The notes beneath the pieces are model-generated. The model made no database searches, was not told where the DNA came from, and saw only the letters and a list, made by a program, of their open reading frames with translations. A stretch of DNA of 64,000 nucleotides from GCA-2697345 sp002697345 (GTDB taxonomy: Bacteria > Pseudomonadota > Alphaproteobacteria > Rhodobacterales > Rhodobacteraceae), in assembly GCA_943787605.1 (NCBI GenBank), contig CALSNB010000001.1:1240001-1304000 (forward strand), given 5' to 3'. This document shows positions 8,782 to 17,848 of this stretch, in pieces. Position numbers and translations under genes: made by a program. How positions within the stretch are numbered: the first letter of the stretch is position 1; the number at the start of each line of letters is the position of its first letter.

Positions 8782-9339
8782 TTATTGTATCTTAATCCAT
8801 TCCTTAAATAACTTTTGGGATTCCATGCTATCCCAAACTAAAGTTCCCTCTACTCTACCAACCTCTCTACCTTTAAAATCAATCATTAAAGTTGTTGGCA
8901 AAACCGCAATATTAAGTTTCCTCGAAAATACGCTTTTGGAGTCAAAAAATTGACTCAAAAATGTTAAATTATTTGTTTCAAAAAAATTATTAACTTTGCT
9001 CTTATCATTTCGTCCAGTGGCAACTGCTATTACATCAAAACTCTTATCGTTTAAAAGCATCTTCAAGTTATCAAGGGCAGGCATTTCTTCAACGCAAGGT
9101 GCACACCAAAGAGCCCAGAAATTTAATAAAATAAATTTTCCTTTGAAATCAGAAATTGTTACTTTCTCGCCCGTAATATTCTCGAAAGTAGCAAAATTTA
9201 GGGGTTTTGGTTCAGTGTGAAATTTAATTTTACCTAAATCGTTATTTGTTAACGCTAGCAAATTACTAACACTTGCATTAACGGTATTTGCACTGAACAC
9301 AATGCAAGTATATAATAAGATCAATCTAACTTTGTTCAT
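8782..9339 (-). CDS. TlpA-like periplasmic thiol-disulfide oxidoreductase
   Basis: 185 residues. A signal peptide (MNKVRLILLYTCIVFSANTVNA) is followed by an AhpC/TSA-TlpA-type thioredoxin fold with the active-site pair in NFWALWCAPCVEEMP (WCAPC) near residue 80 and the cis-Pro loop at AVLPTTLMID. It probably reduces periplasmic disulfides, for instance in cytochrome c maturation or similar client proteins. The gene is divergent from argH, with only 24 bases separating the two start codons. The ribosome site is AGAGGT. The tlpA/argH divergent arrangement is common in Rhodobacterales. Confidence 0.88.
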   Translation of the reverse strand: MNKVRLILLYTCIVFSANTVNASVSNLLALTNNDLGKIKFHTEPKPLNFATFENITGEKVTISDFKGKFILLNFWALWCAPCVEEMPALDNLKMLLNDKSFDVIAVATGRNDKSKVNNFFETNNLTFLSQFFDSKSVFSRKLNIAVLPTTLMIDFKGREVGRVEGTLVWDSMESQKLFKEWIKIQ

Positions 9340-9363
9340 TTTAATTACCTCTAGAAAGAGCTT

Positions 9364-10767
9364 ATGGCGAAATCAGAATCAAACACAATGTGGGGCGGAC
9401 GTTTTGCCTCAGGCCAAGACACTTTGATGGAATCACTAAATGCTTCTATTGGGTTTGATCAAAGGCTTTCCATTCAAGATATTCGAGGTTCAATTTCACA
9501 CGCTTCCATGTTGAGAGAAACGGGTATAATTTCTAAGAGTGACGCAGATATAATAATAGCGGGTCTTAAGAAAATCCAACTTGAAATTGAATCAGGAGAC
9601 TTTAAATTTTCGGTTAAGCTAGAAGATATTCATATGAATATAGAAGCTCGCCTAAAAGAGTTAATCGGTGATGCTGCCGGCAGATTGCATACAGCTAGAT
9701 CAAGAAATGATCAGGTAACAACAGATACAAAATTATGGGTTCGTGAACAAATAGATGAACTGATGAAAACAATAAGGTTATTGCAACAACAACTAATTAT
9801 CAGCGCAGAAAGTAGAGCTGACTGGGTGATGCCTGGCTTTACTCACCTTCAAACGGCTCAACCAGTCACGTGGGGTCATCACATGATGGCATATGTCGAA
9901 ATGTTTGAAAGAGACTATCTAAGGTTTTATGATGCAAGAATTCGCTTGAATGAAAGTCCACTTGGTGCGGCAGCTCTTGCTGGAACCTCTTTTCCAATTG
10001 ATCGCCAGCATACATCCGACAGTCTTGGATTTGATCGACCCACAGCAAATTCATTAGATTCTGTATCAGATAGAGATTTTGCTTTGGAATTTTTAAGTGT
10101 AGCGTCGATCTGTGCAATGCACCTATCTAGATTTTGTGAGGAGATCATCATTTGGTCTTCTGCACAGTTTGGCTTCGTATCTTTGTCAGATGAATTTTCA
10201 ACAGGCTCCTCCATTATGCCCCAAAAGAAAAACCCTGACTCGGCAGAACTTATTAGAGCAAAAGTTGGAAGGATCTTTGGTTCCAATGTTGCATTAATGA
10301 TGGTAATGAAAGGGTTACCTTTAGCTTTCAATAAAGATATGCAAGAGGACAAAGAGCAGATTTTTGATGCATCAGACAATCTGTCAATTTCATTAAATGT
10401 CATGGTAAAAATAATTCAAACTATGCAAGTAAATAGGGAGGCTCTTGAAGAAGCAGCATCAAGTGGTTTTTCGACTGCCACAGACTTAGCAGATTGGTTA
10501 GTTAGGGAATTAAACTTACCGTTTCGGGAGGCTCATCATATAACAGGAGAAATAGTAAAGATTTGCGAGCTAAAGAAATGTAGCCTATCCTCTTTAGCGT
10601 TAGAAGACATGCAAAATATTGAACCTCGAATTACGAAAAGCGTTTTTAATGTTCTAAGTGTTCAAAATTCAGTCTCAAGTAGGTCTAGCTTAGGTGGTAC
10701 AGCTCCTGAACAGGTAATTAAACAAGTTTTAAGGTGGAAAAAAATTCTAAATGAAGAAATTATTTAA
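9364..10767 (+). CDS. argH: Argininosuccinate lyase
   Basis: Cleaves argininosuccinate to arginine and fumarate, the last step of arginine synthesis. The 467 residues contain the fumarase/aspartase superfamily signature GSSIMPQKKNPD near residue 280, TARSRNDQV near 113, and the conserved early motif MWGGRF at residue 9. Length is standard. Its last 17 bases overlap the start of a small lipoprotein gene, and greA follows. In related genomes argH-lipoprotein is normally followed by lysA, which is absent here. Confidence 0.97.
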   Translation: MAKSESNTMWGGRFASGQDTLMESLNASIGFDQRLSIQDIRGSISHASMLRETGIISKSDADIIIAGLKKIQLEIESGDFKFSVKLEDIHMNIEARLKELIGDAAGRLHTARSRNDQVTTDTKLWVREQIDELMKTIRLLQQQLIISAESRADWVMPGFTHLQTAQPVTWGHHMMAYVEMFERDYLRFYDARIRLNESPLGAAALAGTSFPIDRQHTSDSLGFDRPTANSLDSVSDRDFALEFLSVASICAMHLSRFCEEIIIWSSAQFGFVSLSDEFSTGSSIMPQKKNPDSAELIRAKVGRIFGSNVALMMVMKGLPLAFNKDMQEDKEQIFDASDNLSISLNVMVKIIQTMQVNREALEEAASSGFSTATDLADWLVRELNLPFREAHHITGEIVKICELKKCSLSSLALEDMQNIEPRITKSVFNVLSVQNSVSSRSSLGGTAPEQVIKQVLRWKKILNEEII

Positions 10768-10861
10768 TTTACTAATCTTATTAAGTGTAGTGTGCTGTGG
10801 AATAGAAGGTGACCCGATTCCGCCAAAGCCTACGAATAATACAAAAGACATAACTCAATAA
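10751..10861 (+). CDS. Small lipoprotein downstream of argH (LptM-like)
   Basis: 36 residues: a lysine-led hydrophobic signal (MKKLFNLLILLSVVCC) with a lipobox-like LSVVC/VVCC. The lipidated Cys is at 15 or 16, followed by GIEGDPIPPKP and a short polar tail. Short lipoproteins with a CG.xGxPxPP start are regularly encoded between argH and lysA in Rhodobacterales and resemble the LptM/YifL class that assists LPS-transport assembly. That function is inference. The ATG lies inside the end of argH, so translation is probably coupled. Confidence 0.75.
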   Translation: MKKLFNLLILLSVVCCGIEGDPIPPKPTNNTKDITQ

Positions 10862-10899
10862 CTCTAAAATAATTTAAAACTAGCAAAGCGGTTTAAGCA

Positions 10900-11370
10900 A
10901 TGGAAAAAATCCCTATGACACCCAAAGGTCACAAAGCTTTGGATACGGAGCTAAGATTATTAAAAAGTGTGGAGCGACCTGCTATAATAAAAGCAATTGC
11001 TGAAGCACGAGAGCACGGTGACCTATCTGAAAATGCTGAATATCACTCTGCTAGGGAAAAACAAAGTTTTATCGAGGGTCGTATTAAAGAGCTTGAATCT
11101 TCTCTTGGCTTGGCAGAAGTAATTAATCCATCGACCTTATCTGGTTCAATTAAATTTGGTGCCACAGTGACTTTACTGGATGAAGAGACTGAAAAAGAAA
11201 CAGCCTTTCAAATTGTTGGTAAAACTGAAGCTAATATTGAAAACGGTTTACTTAACATTCAGTCTCCTCTGGCACGAGCACTAATTGGTAAAGAAATCGG
11301 AGACAGTGTTGAAGTAAAAACTCCAGGTGGAACACGGGATTACGAAATACTAGATGTGAAGTATAGTTAG
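10900..11370 (+). CDS. greA: Transcription elongation factor GreA
   Basis: 156 residues, the standard GreA length. The N-terminal antiparallel coiled coil carries the acidic tip in EHGDLSENAEYHSAREKQ (residues 42-59); the D and E of GDLSENAEY stimulate transcript cleavage in backtracked RNA polymerase. The C-terminal FKBP-like domain includes SPLARALIGKEIGDSVEVKTPGG. It lies 38 bases after the lipoprotein gene and 10 bases before a membrane-protein gene, so these probably form one transcript. Confidence 0.97.
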   Translation: MEKIPMTPKGHKALDTELRLLKSVERPAIIKAIAEAREHGDLSENAEYHSAREKQSFIEGRIKELESSLGLAEVINPSTLSGSIKFGATVTLLDEETEKETAFQIVGKTEANIENGLLNIQSPLARALIGKEIGDSVEVKTPGGTRDYEILDVKYS

Positions 11371-11380
11371 GGTACAAAAA

Positions 11381-12349
11381 ATGACGAAGCAGCCTCAGTT
11401 TAAGGGTAAAATGTTTTCTAATGACAAACCCATATCAGAGACTGTCAAAGTGAGAGTACCATATGCAAAGTTATTTGTTATATTGTGGGCTGTTATTCTT
11501 ATTCCATTAATCTCTTACGGCCTGCTATCTAAATCTAGTCAAAATCTAAATTTTTATTTAATTGTCATACACTTTCTATTCTCCATTTTATTCTTTATCC
11601 TAATAAAATTTTCTTTTGAAAAGGATACCACTAAACTATACGAGGCTCAGAGTTATTTACAAAAAAAATTGACAAACTTAGAGAGCCTAAGCACTCTTGG
11701 AAAACCTTCAATCGATATGAATGCTACCCATCAGGTAAAAAATATTATTACAAGTCAGTCTGAATTCCATTCTAGACTCTCTGATTTAGAAAATAAGATT
11801 TACCCACATCTAGCCTTAAACTCTAAAATAGGTAGAAGTAGTGATTTGAATGATAAGTCAAACAGTAAAGACCAAATGCCTATCTCTGTTAAAGATCTAA
11901 TAGGAGCATTGAATTTTCCAAAAGACGAGGCCGATAGTGAAGGGTTTAGAAAGCTTCGAATAGCCTTAGCTGATTCTGAAAATGGGGACCTACTAAGAGC
12001 AAGTCAAGATGTTCAGACACTTTTGAGTCAGGATGGTATTTACATGGATGACCTGATTGTTGAACCCTCACAACCTATCGTTTGGAGAAACTTTTCTAAA
12101 GGCCATCGGGGGCCAACTGTCCAATCACTTTGGGTAATTGAAAATGACGAAACTGTATTCTTGATATCTAAGAAACTGAGTGATGACGAGATATTTAGAG
12201 ATACAGTAAATCATTTTTTACGACATTTTGATAGTTCTCTGAATGAACTTTGTAAAAAAGCAAGTGATAGTGATTTACTACGGTTTTCAGATACAAGGAC
12301 AGCTAGAGCATTTAAACTCTTAGGAACGGCCTCTGGGCGCTTTAACTAA
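11381..12349 (+). CDS. Conserved two-helix membrane protein, function unknown
   Basis: 322 residues. Two membrane helices at about residues 30-48 (LFVILWAVILIPLISYGLL) and 57-77. A coiled-coil-prone cytoplasmic or periplasmic stretch follows (about 80-140), with a linker, then a globular C-terminal domain from about 168 (VKDLIGALNFPKDEADSEGFRKLRIAL, SQDVQTLLSQDGIYMDDL, FRDTVNHFLRHFD, DTRTARAFKLLG). The C-terminal domain looks like a conserved hypothetical family of Rhodobacterales; I cannot assign a function. It lies ten bases after greA and converges on the lrp gene. Confidence 0.7.
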   Translation: MTKQPQFKGKMFSNDKPISETVKVRVPYAKLFVILWAVILIPLISYGLLSKSSQNLNFYLIVIHFLFSILFFILIKFSFEKDTTKLYEAQSYLQKKLTNLESLSTLGKPSIDMNATHQVKNIITSQSEFHSRLSDLENKIYPHLALNSKIGRSSDLNDKSNSKDQMPISVKDLIGALNFPKDEADSEGFRKLRIALADSENGDLLRASQDVQTLLSQDGIYMDDLIVEPSQPIVWRNFSKGHRGPTVQSLWVIENDETVFLISKKLSDDEIFRDTVNHFLRHFDSSLNELCKKASDSDLLRFSDTRTARAFKLLGTASGRFN

Positions 12350-12360
12350 AACTCTTCTAA

Positions 12361-12822
12361 TTATACTGGAAGACCAGTTTCTTTAAATACATTTTTTAGA
12401 GAAAAGCTGGACTGAATTTGGGCTACTCCAGGCAAGCTGGCAAGGAATTTTCTATGAAGTTGTGCAAAATCATTAGTATCAGTTGCTACAACTTTTAGAA
12501 GGTAATCTGCTGAGCCAGCCATAAGATTACATTCCAATACATTAGGAATTTTTTTTACTTCCTTTTCAAATTTATTTAACACCTCATCCGCTTGACCATT
12601 AAGTGTTATCTCCACAAAGACTGTGGTAGATAAATTAACCTTTATTGGATCTAAAAGAGCAACATAGTTTTTTACAACTTTATTTGACTCCAAGCGAGAA
12701 ACCCTACGATGGCAAGCAGAGGCAGATAGATTTATCTCCATTGATAAATCAGAGTTAGAAATACGACCACGTTTCTGAATAATCCTTAAGATTCGTAGAT
12801 CAGTTGCGTCTAGGTTAATCAT
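12361..12822 (-). CDS. Lrp/AsnC-family regulator, likely controlling ald
   Basis: 153 residues from the ATG at 12822. That start is chosen because AGGA lies nine bases upstream and because MINLDATDLRILRIIQ is the family's usual N-terminus; an in-frame ATG at 12861 would add 13 untypical residues. The N-terminal winged helix (SNSDLSMEINLSASACHRRVSRLE) is followed by the C-terminal RAM ligand domain (LSTTVFVEITL, CNLMAGSADYLLKVVATD). It is divergent from alanine dehydrogenase, the classic arrangement for an Lrp-type activator of ald that responds to alanine. Confidence 0.88.
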   Translation of the reverse strand: MINLDATDLRILRIIQKRGRISNSDLSMEINLSASACHRRVSRLESNKVVKNYVALLDPIKVNLSTTVFVEITLNGQADEVLNKFEKEVKKIPNVLECNLMAGSADYLLKVVATDTNDFAQLHRKFLASLPGVAQIQSSFSLKNVFKETGLPV

Positions 12823-12960
12823 ATTAGAATATCCTTTCATAAATATAGAAAATTTTATCAATTTATTCTAAAATACATTATAAAAATAGGCAACTTTTGT
12901 AGGTTATTTTCTTAACATTATGGTAACTTAGTTTCAGATATTTAAATGAAGGAAATACTT
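12823..12960. promoter_or_regulatory. Shared lrp/ald control region
   Basis: 138 AT-rich bases between the divergent start codons. Lrp-family proteins typically bind such regions as multimers. The stretch around 12893-12933 contains TTTGTAGG and TTAACATTATGGTAAC, partly symmetric and a reasonable binding candidate. No exact consensus can be claimed. Confidence 0.4.
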
Positions 12961-14079
12961 ATGCTTATAGGCTGCCCCAAAGAAATTAAACCTCAAGAGT
13001 ATCGTGTCGGACTAACTCCTAACGCTGTTAAAGAAATCATCCTAAATGGTCATAAAGTTTTAATAGAAAAAGATGCTGGTGCTGGTTCTGGGTTCTCAGA
13101 TCAACTCTACGAAGAAGCAGGTGCAAAAATTCTCCAGTCAGCGGAAGAAATCTTTTCACAGTCTGAGATGATTGTTAAGGTTAAGGAGCCTCAAAGAATT
13201 GAAAGAAAAATGCTTAAGGAATCACAATTACTTTTTACTTACCTCCATTTGGCACCAGACCCTGATCAAACACATGATTTACTAGAGTCAAAATGTACGG
13301 CCATAGCATATGAGACAGTTACAGATGATCAAGGCGGATTACCATTACTAGCACCAATGTCAGAAGTGGCTGGACGTTTAGCTCCTCAAGTCGGCGCATG
13401 GACTCTTCAAAAAGCCAATGGAGGTCGCGGAATTTTGTTAGGTGGTGTGCCTGGGGTAGAACCAGCAAGAGTCACCATAATTGGGGGTGGAGTTGTTGGA
13501 ACTAATGCAGCAAAAGTTGCGCTTGGCATGGGTGCTGATGTCACGGTATTAGAACGATCAATTACAAGAATGCGTCAACTAGACGATATATTTCATGGCA
13601 ATGTAAAAACTATTTTTGCAAATGCTGGCAGTACGGCTGAGCAATTAATAACTTCTGACTTATTAATTGGAGCAGTCCTAGTTCCTGGTGCCACAGCTCC
13701 AATGTTAGTATCAAGGTCTCAACTTTCTTCCATGAAACCTGGTGCTGCTATTGTTGATGTTGCGATTGACCAGGGTGGTTGTTTTGAAACATCTAAGGCT
13801 ACCACTCATGAGGACCCAATATACGATGTTGATGGGATAATTCATTATTGCGTAGCAAATATGCCTGGAGCAGTAGCTCGCACTTCCACTATAGCACTTG
13901 GAAATGCTACAATGCCATTCATACTGTCTCTTGCAAATAAAGGCTGGAGAAATGCCTGTAAAGAAAACGACCACCTGTTAAATGGATTAAATGTGCACTT
14001 AGGAAATATAACCTATAAAGCTGTAGCGGAAGCCTTAGATTTAAAGTTCATTTCTCCAGAATCTGCACTTAGCATGTAA
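12961..14079 (+). CDS. ald: Alanine dehydrogenase
   Basis: NAD-dependent interconversion of L-alanine with pyruvate and ammonia. From the ATG at 12961 the protein is 372 residues, the family norm, and begins MLIGCPKEIKPQEYRVGLTP. AAGGA eight bases upstream supports this start over the in-frame ATG at 12946. The NAD-binding Rossmann motif VTIIGGGVVGTNAAKVALGMGA lies near residue 170. Catalytic Lys and His regions (VKVKEPQ, LFTYLHLA) are present. The Lrp-type regulator is encoded divergently. In marine heterotrophs this enzyme is usually catabolic. Confidence 0.96.
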   Translation: MLIGCPKEIKPQEYRVGLTPNAVKEIILNGHKVLIEKDAGAGSGFSDQLYEEAGAKILQSAEEIFSQSEMIVKVKEPQRIERKMLKESQLLFTYLHLAPDPDQTHDLLESKCTAIAYETVTDDQGGLPLLAPMSEVAGRLAPQVGAWTLQKANGGRGILLGGVPGVEPARVTIIGGGVVGTNAAKVALGMGADVTVLERSITRMRQLDDIFHGNVKTIFANAGSTAEQLITSDLLIGAVLVPGATAPMLVSRSQLSSMKPGAAIVDVAIDQGGCFETSKATTHEDPIYDVDGIIHYCVANMPGAVARTSTIALGNATMPFILSLANKGWRNACKENDHLLNGLNVHLGNITYKAVAEALDLKFISPESALSM

Positions 14080-14129
14080 TTCAGATTTAAAAGGCTTAAG
14101 GGCCAAGAAAAAATTGAAAATTAACCTTA

Positions 14130-16541
14130 CTAGCTTCGAAGCTCTCCACCAGTTTTATCTCGCACAGCGGTAATTACTCTTGAAGAAATTTCTTCAATTT
14201 CTTTGTCGGTTAAAGTTTTACCCTGCGGTTGTAAGCGGACTGAAATTGCTAATGACTTCTTTCCCTCTCCAAACTGCTGGCTCGCCTTAACTCCTGAAAA
14301 TTCATCAAAAACCATAACACATTCAATTAAAGCCTTATCAATACTTTCAGCTGCCCCAACCACTGAAGAAGCCTCTACTCTATCATCTAAAATAAAGGAA
14401 AAATCTCTATCAACAGCCTGAAAATCACTTATATTGAGGGCATCTCTAGTGGCTGTATTAACTTTTCTCTTTGGAATATTCTCTAACAAAATGGTAAAAG
14501 CCAAAACTGAACCTTTCAATTCAAAGCTTTTAACAATTCTTGGGTGAACTTCACCGAATATCGCTAGTGTATTTTTAGGGCCCAGGGATATCCTACCTGA
14601 TCTTCCTGGGTGCCAAACTTTAGGAATATCACGGTATATTTTACTTGTTTTAGGCGCACCTAAAGCCTGTAAAATTATTTCCATGTCCGCCTTTACATCA
14701 AAAACATCTACCACCCTGCGGTCCCCATGAGGATCTCTAGGACTAGTGTTGCCTATTAATAAGCCTGTGGCGATCATAGACTGCTGACCTGGTTCTTTAC
14801 CGCTAAATATAGTCCCTACTTCGAATAAGCTTAAATCTAAAAACCCTCGGGCTTGATTTCGTTGAGCAGCTTTTAATAAGTTTGGTAATAAATCTTGCCT
14901 CATATAGCCCATATCAATTGAAATAGGATTTTCTAAAGGAATTAAATCATCGTCCTCACTAAACTGGAGTGCACTATCTCTATCTATAAAACTGTAGGAA
15001 ACGCATTCATTGTAACCAATGGATGCCAATGTTCGCCGAGCGGTACGCTCTCGCTTTTGAAGTAAAGTTAATACTGGCTTAGGCACACCAACCTCAGTTC
15101 TGGCCATAGGTTTTCCAACAAGGTTTTGTAAAGATGAAACTCTAACAATCTCCTCAACCAAATCCGCTTCACCTAATATATCAGGCCTCCAACTTGGAGG
15201 ATATGCTCTCCCTTGATTTACTTCAAAACCTAACTCACCAAGAATTCTTAGTTGCTCTCCTTCTGGCACATCCATTCCAACTAAAGTCTTTACTCTATTT
15301 AAATCTAACTTATAGCTTCGAACCTCACTCTCTAATTCACCAGCAGAAACGACTTTCGAAGGCTCCCCACCACAAAGCTCAACTATCATCTTTGAGGCTA
15401 ATTCAATTGCATTATTATTAAATCCTGGATCAATCCCTCGCTCATTCCTATATCTCGCATCAGAATTAATCTTTAGAGCTCTTCCAGTTTTTGCAATTTG
15501 AATATTGTCCCAGATTGCGGCCTCAAGAAAAACATTTTGTGTAGTATCCGTGCACCCTGAATTTAAGCCACCCATGATACCAGCAATACTTACTATTTCT
15601 TTGTCATCCGAAATTACAACCATACCCTCAGACAAACAGTGTTTTTTTTCATCTAAACCAATAAATTCAGTAGGTTCTGTTAAGTTGTGTACTCTCAAAT
15701 TTCCACTTAACTTATCAGCATCAAAAACATGCAATGGCCGATTACTGTCAAAGGTAAAAAAGTTGGTTATATCCACTAATATAGAAATTGGGCGAAGCCC
15801 CAAGGCAATCAAGCGATCCTGAAGCCAAGCAGGGCTTGGACCATTTTTTACTTTTCTAATCAGCCTCCCACTAAATATTTCACAACCATTTTTTTTAGTG
15901 TTTTTATCGATAGATACTTTTATCTGGCTCTCAAACTCTCCTGGGATAGTAACTTTATCCTGAGCTTTCAGGACGCCTATACCTTTCGCAGCTAAATCTC
16001 GAGCTATACCTCTTATGCCTAAAGCATCTGGTCGGTTTGGTGTGATTGCAATTTCAATAACAGCGTCCATTTTATTTGGACTATTTACTTTAAGCCAATC
16101 TAAAAACCGTTCACCAACCTGCCCTGACGAAAGTTCAATTATGCCATCATGTTCATCACTCATGCCCATTTCTCGTTCCGAGCACATCATTCCGGCACTT
16201 TCTACACCACGAATATTTCCAACTCCAATCGTAGAATCAATACCAGGGACATATGATCCAGGTTTGGCAACAACAACATTTATACCAGTTCTAGCATTAA
16301 CAGCACCACAAATAATTTGCTTTTCACCCTCATCTGTTTGGACAAGACAAACTCGTAATCTATCAGCATTTGGATGTTGTTCAGTTTTTATAATTCTTCC
16401 AATAGTGAAATTTTCTAGATTTGCAGTTGGATCTAAAATATCTTCCACCTCCAAGCCCAAATCGGTCAGTGCGTCTGCTATTTCAGAAACACTAGCTGTC
16501 GTTTCTAAATGCTCTTTTAACCAGGAAAAGGTAAACTTCAT
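14130..16541 (-). CDS. pheT: Phenylalanyl-tRNA synthetase beta subunit
   Basis: 803 residues, full length for bacterial PheT. The domain order is as expected: N-terminal MKFTFSWLKEHL, the EMAP-type tRNA-binding insert (FTIGRIIKTEQHPNADRLRVCLVQTDEG, residues 45-72), B3/B4 editing region, B5, the inactive catalytic-like core, and the C-terminal FDX-anticodon-binding domain (FQAVDRDFSFILDDRV onward). It forms the alpha2-beta2 enzyme with PheS, encoded 57 bases upstream on the same strand. Converges on ald. Confidence 0.98.
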   Translation of the reverse strand: MKFTFSWLKEHLETTASVSEIADALTDLGLEVEDILDPTANLENFTIGRIIKTEQHPNADRLRVCLVQTDEGEKQIICGAVNARTGINVVVAKPGSYVPGIDSTIGVGNIRGVESAGMMCSEREMGMSDEHDGIIELSSGQVGERFLDWLKVNSPNKMDAVIEIAITPNRPDALGIRGIARDLAAKGIGVLKAQDKVTIPGEFESQIKVSIDKNTKKNGCEIFSGRLIRKVKNGPSPAWLQDRLIALGLRPISILVDITNFFTFDSNRPLHVFDADKLSGNLRVHNLTEPTEFIGLDEKKHCLSEGMVVISDDKEIVSIAGIMGGLNSGCTDTTQNVFLEAAIWDNIQIAKTGRALKINSDARYRNERGIDPGFNNNAIELASKMIVELCGGEPSKVVSAGELESEVRSYKLDLNRVKTLVGMDVPEGEQLRILGELGFEVNQGRAYPPSWRPDILGEADLVEEIVRVSSLQNLVGKPMARTEVGVPKPVLTLLQKRERTARRTLASIGYNECVSYSFIDRDSALQFSEDDDLIPLENPISIDMGYMRQDLLPNLLKAAQRNQARGFLDLSLFEVGTIFSGKEPGQQSMIATGLLIGNTSPRDPHGDRRVVDVFDVKADMEIILQALGAPKTSKIYRDIPKVWHPGRSGRISLGPKNTLAIFGEVHPRIVKSFELKGSVLAFTILLENIPKRKVNTATRDALNISDFQAVDRDFSFILDDRVEASSVVGAAESIDKALIECVMVFDEFSGVKASQQFGEGKKSLAISVRLQPQGKTLTDKEIEEISSRVITAVRDKTGGELRS

Positions 16542-16598
16542 TTTTGAGATTCCTTAACGTTAACTCTCAAAGAAAATTTATTTACTATTTTCTTCAAT

Positions 16599-17681
16599 TT
16601 ATTTACTCAAACCAGCAGAGAGACTCGGTTGATCTAGCGCTGCAAATCCATAATGTTTCAACCATCTTAGATCAGAATCAAAAAATGACCTAAGGTCAGG
16701 GATCCCGTATTTTAGCATTGCTATTCTATCTATGCCCATTCCAAAGGCAAACCCTTGCCATTTCTCAGGGTCTATGCCTCCAGCCTTAAGAACATTTGGA
16801 TGAACCATTCCTGAGCCCAGAATCTCTAACCAATCATCACCCTCGCCAACTTTTAGCTGACCGCCACTCCAGGAGCACCTGATATCTACTTCCGCTGATG
16901 GTTCAGTAAATGGGAAATGAGAAGCCCGAAACCGTAATTCTACTTCATCAACTTCAAAAAATGCTCTTACAAACTCTTCTAAGACCCACTTCAAATTTGC
17001 CATTGTAATGTCTTTATCAAGCGCTAGACCTTCGACCTGATGAAACATTGGTGTATGTGTCTGATCATAATCAGCCCGATAGACTCGTCCAGGACAAATA
17101 ACCTTTATAGGAGCACCTGAGGACTGCATAGTCCGAATCTGCACTGGGCTCGTATGCGTACGTAGAACATGTGGCGGTTCGCTACTATTCCCTTGGTGTT
17201 TCATATAAAATGTGTCCATCTCCCCTCGCGCAGGGTGATGGCTAGGAATATTAAGAGCATCAAAGTTGTACCAATCGCTTTCAATTTGAGGTCCCTCGGC
17301 AACTAAAAAACCCATATCTGCAAAAATTTCTGTTACTTCCTCAGTAACTTGCGAAACAGGGTGAATGGTACCCCCACTCCTCACTCGACTAGGCAAAGTG
17401 ACATCTAGCCATTCAGTTCGTAACCGCTCATCTAATGCAGTATCTTGAAATGCAGTTTTTTTTGCTATTAACGCTGAATTAATCTCACCTTTAAGAGAGT
17501 TAAGTAAAGGCCCATAAGTCATTTTTTGCTCAGGGCTCATAGAACCCAACTCTCGCATTTTTAAACTTATTTCCCCTTTTTTTCCAAGAAACCTTAACCT
17601 TAAGTTTTCTAATTCAGCTTCATCGGAAACTTCAGAGATATGTTTTAAGACACCAGCTCGTAGGTTTTCTAAATCATCCAT
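16599..17681 (-). CDS. pheS: Phenylalanyl-tRNA synthetase alpha subunit
   Basis: Catalytic subunit of the heterotetramer. From the ATG at 17681 (MDDLENLRAGVLKHI) it has 360 residues, a normal PheS. The coiled-coil N-terminus is followed by class II motifs: motif 1 near HPVSQVTEEVTEIF, motif 2 GRVYRADYDQTHTPMFHQVEGL, motif 3 GFAFGMGIDRIAMLKYG. The reading frame continues to a possible start at 17756, but those residues (VVVITIKINKNN) are not family-like. The ATG at 17693 is a close alternative. Ribosome sites are weak for all. Cotranscription with rplT upstream is likely but interrupted by a stem-loop. Confidence 0.93.
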   Translation of the reverse strand: MDDLENLRAGVLKHISEVSDEAELENLRLRFLGKKGEISLKMRELGSMSPEQKMTYGPLLNSLKGEINSALIAKKTAFQDTALDERLRTEWLDVTLPSRVRSGGTIHPVSQVTEEVTEIFADMGFLVAEGPQIESDWYNFDALNIPSHHPARGEMDTFYMKHQGNSSEPPHVLRTHTSPVQIRTMQSSGAPIKVICPGRVYRADYDQTHTPMFHQVEGLALDKDITMANLKWVLEEFVRAFFEVDEVELRFRASHFPFTEPSAEVDIRCSWSGGQLKVGEGDDWLEILGSGMVHPNVLKAGGIDPEKWQGFAFGMGIDRIAMLKYGIPDLRSFFDSDLRWLKHYGFAALDQPSLSAGLSK

Positions 17682-17792
17682 GCCTACACTCATTTCAAAC
17701 TTCACTATATTATTTTTATTTATTTTTATAGTTATCACTACCACCAAAATTGGCAATGATATTAATACTATAATAGAAAAAATTACTTTACC

Positions 17793-17821
17793 AGCTCCAG
17801 AGATTTTTATACTTTGGAGCT
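17793..17821 (-). promoter_or_regulatory. Stem-loop between rplT and pheS
   Basis: AGCTCCA/TGGAGCT 7-bp stem with a 15-base AT-rich loop. In the minus-strand RNA a run of six U follows about ten bases further on, too distant for a strong intrinsic terminator. It may be a weak terminator or processing site that separates ribosomal-protein from pheST expression. Confidence 0.4.
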
Positions 17822-17848
17822 CTAGAGAAAGATTAAAGTTTTTTAAAT

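Noticed and set aside
17681..17756. Longer pheS start with an apparent hydrophobic leader
   Set aside because: The extra residues are AT-driven (VVVITIKINKNN), lack a ribosome site and are not found in PheS.
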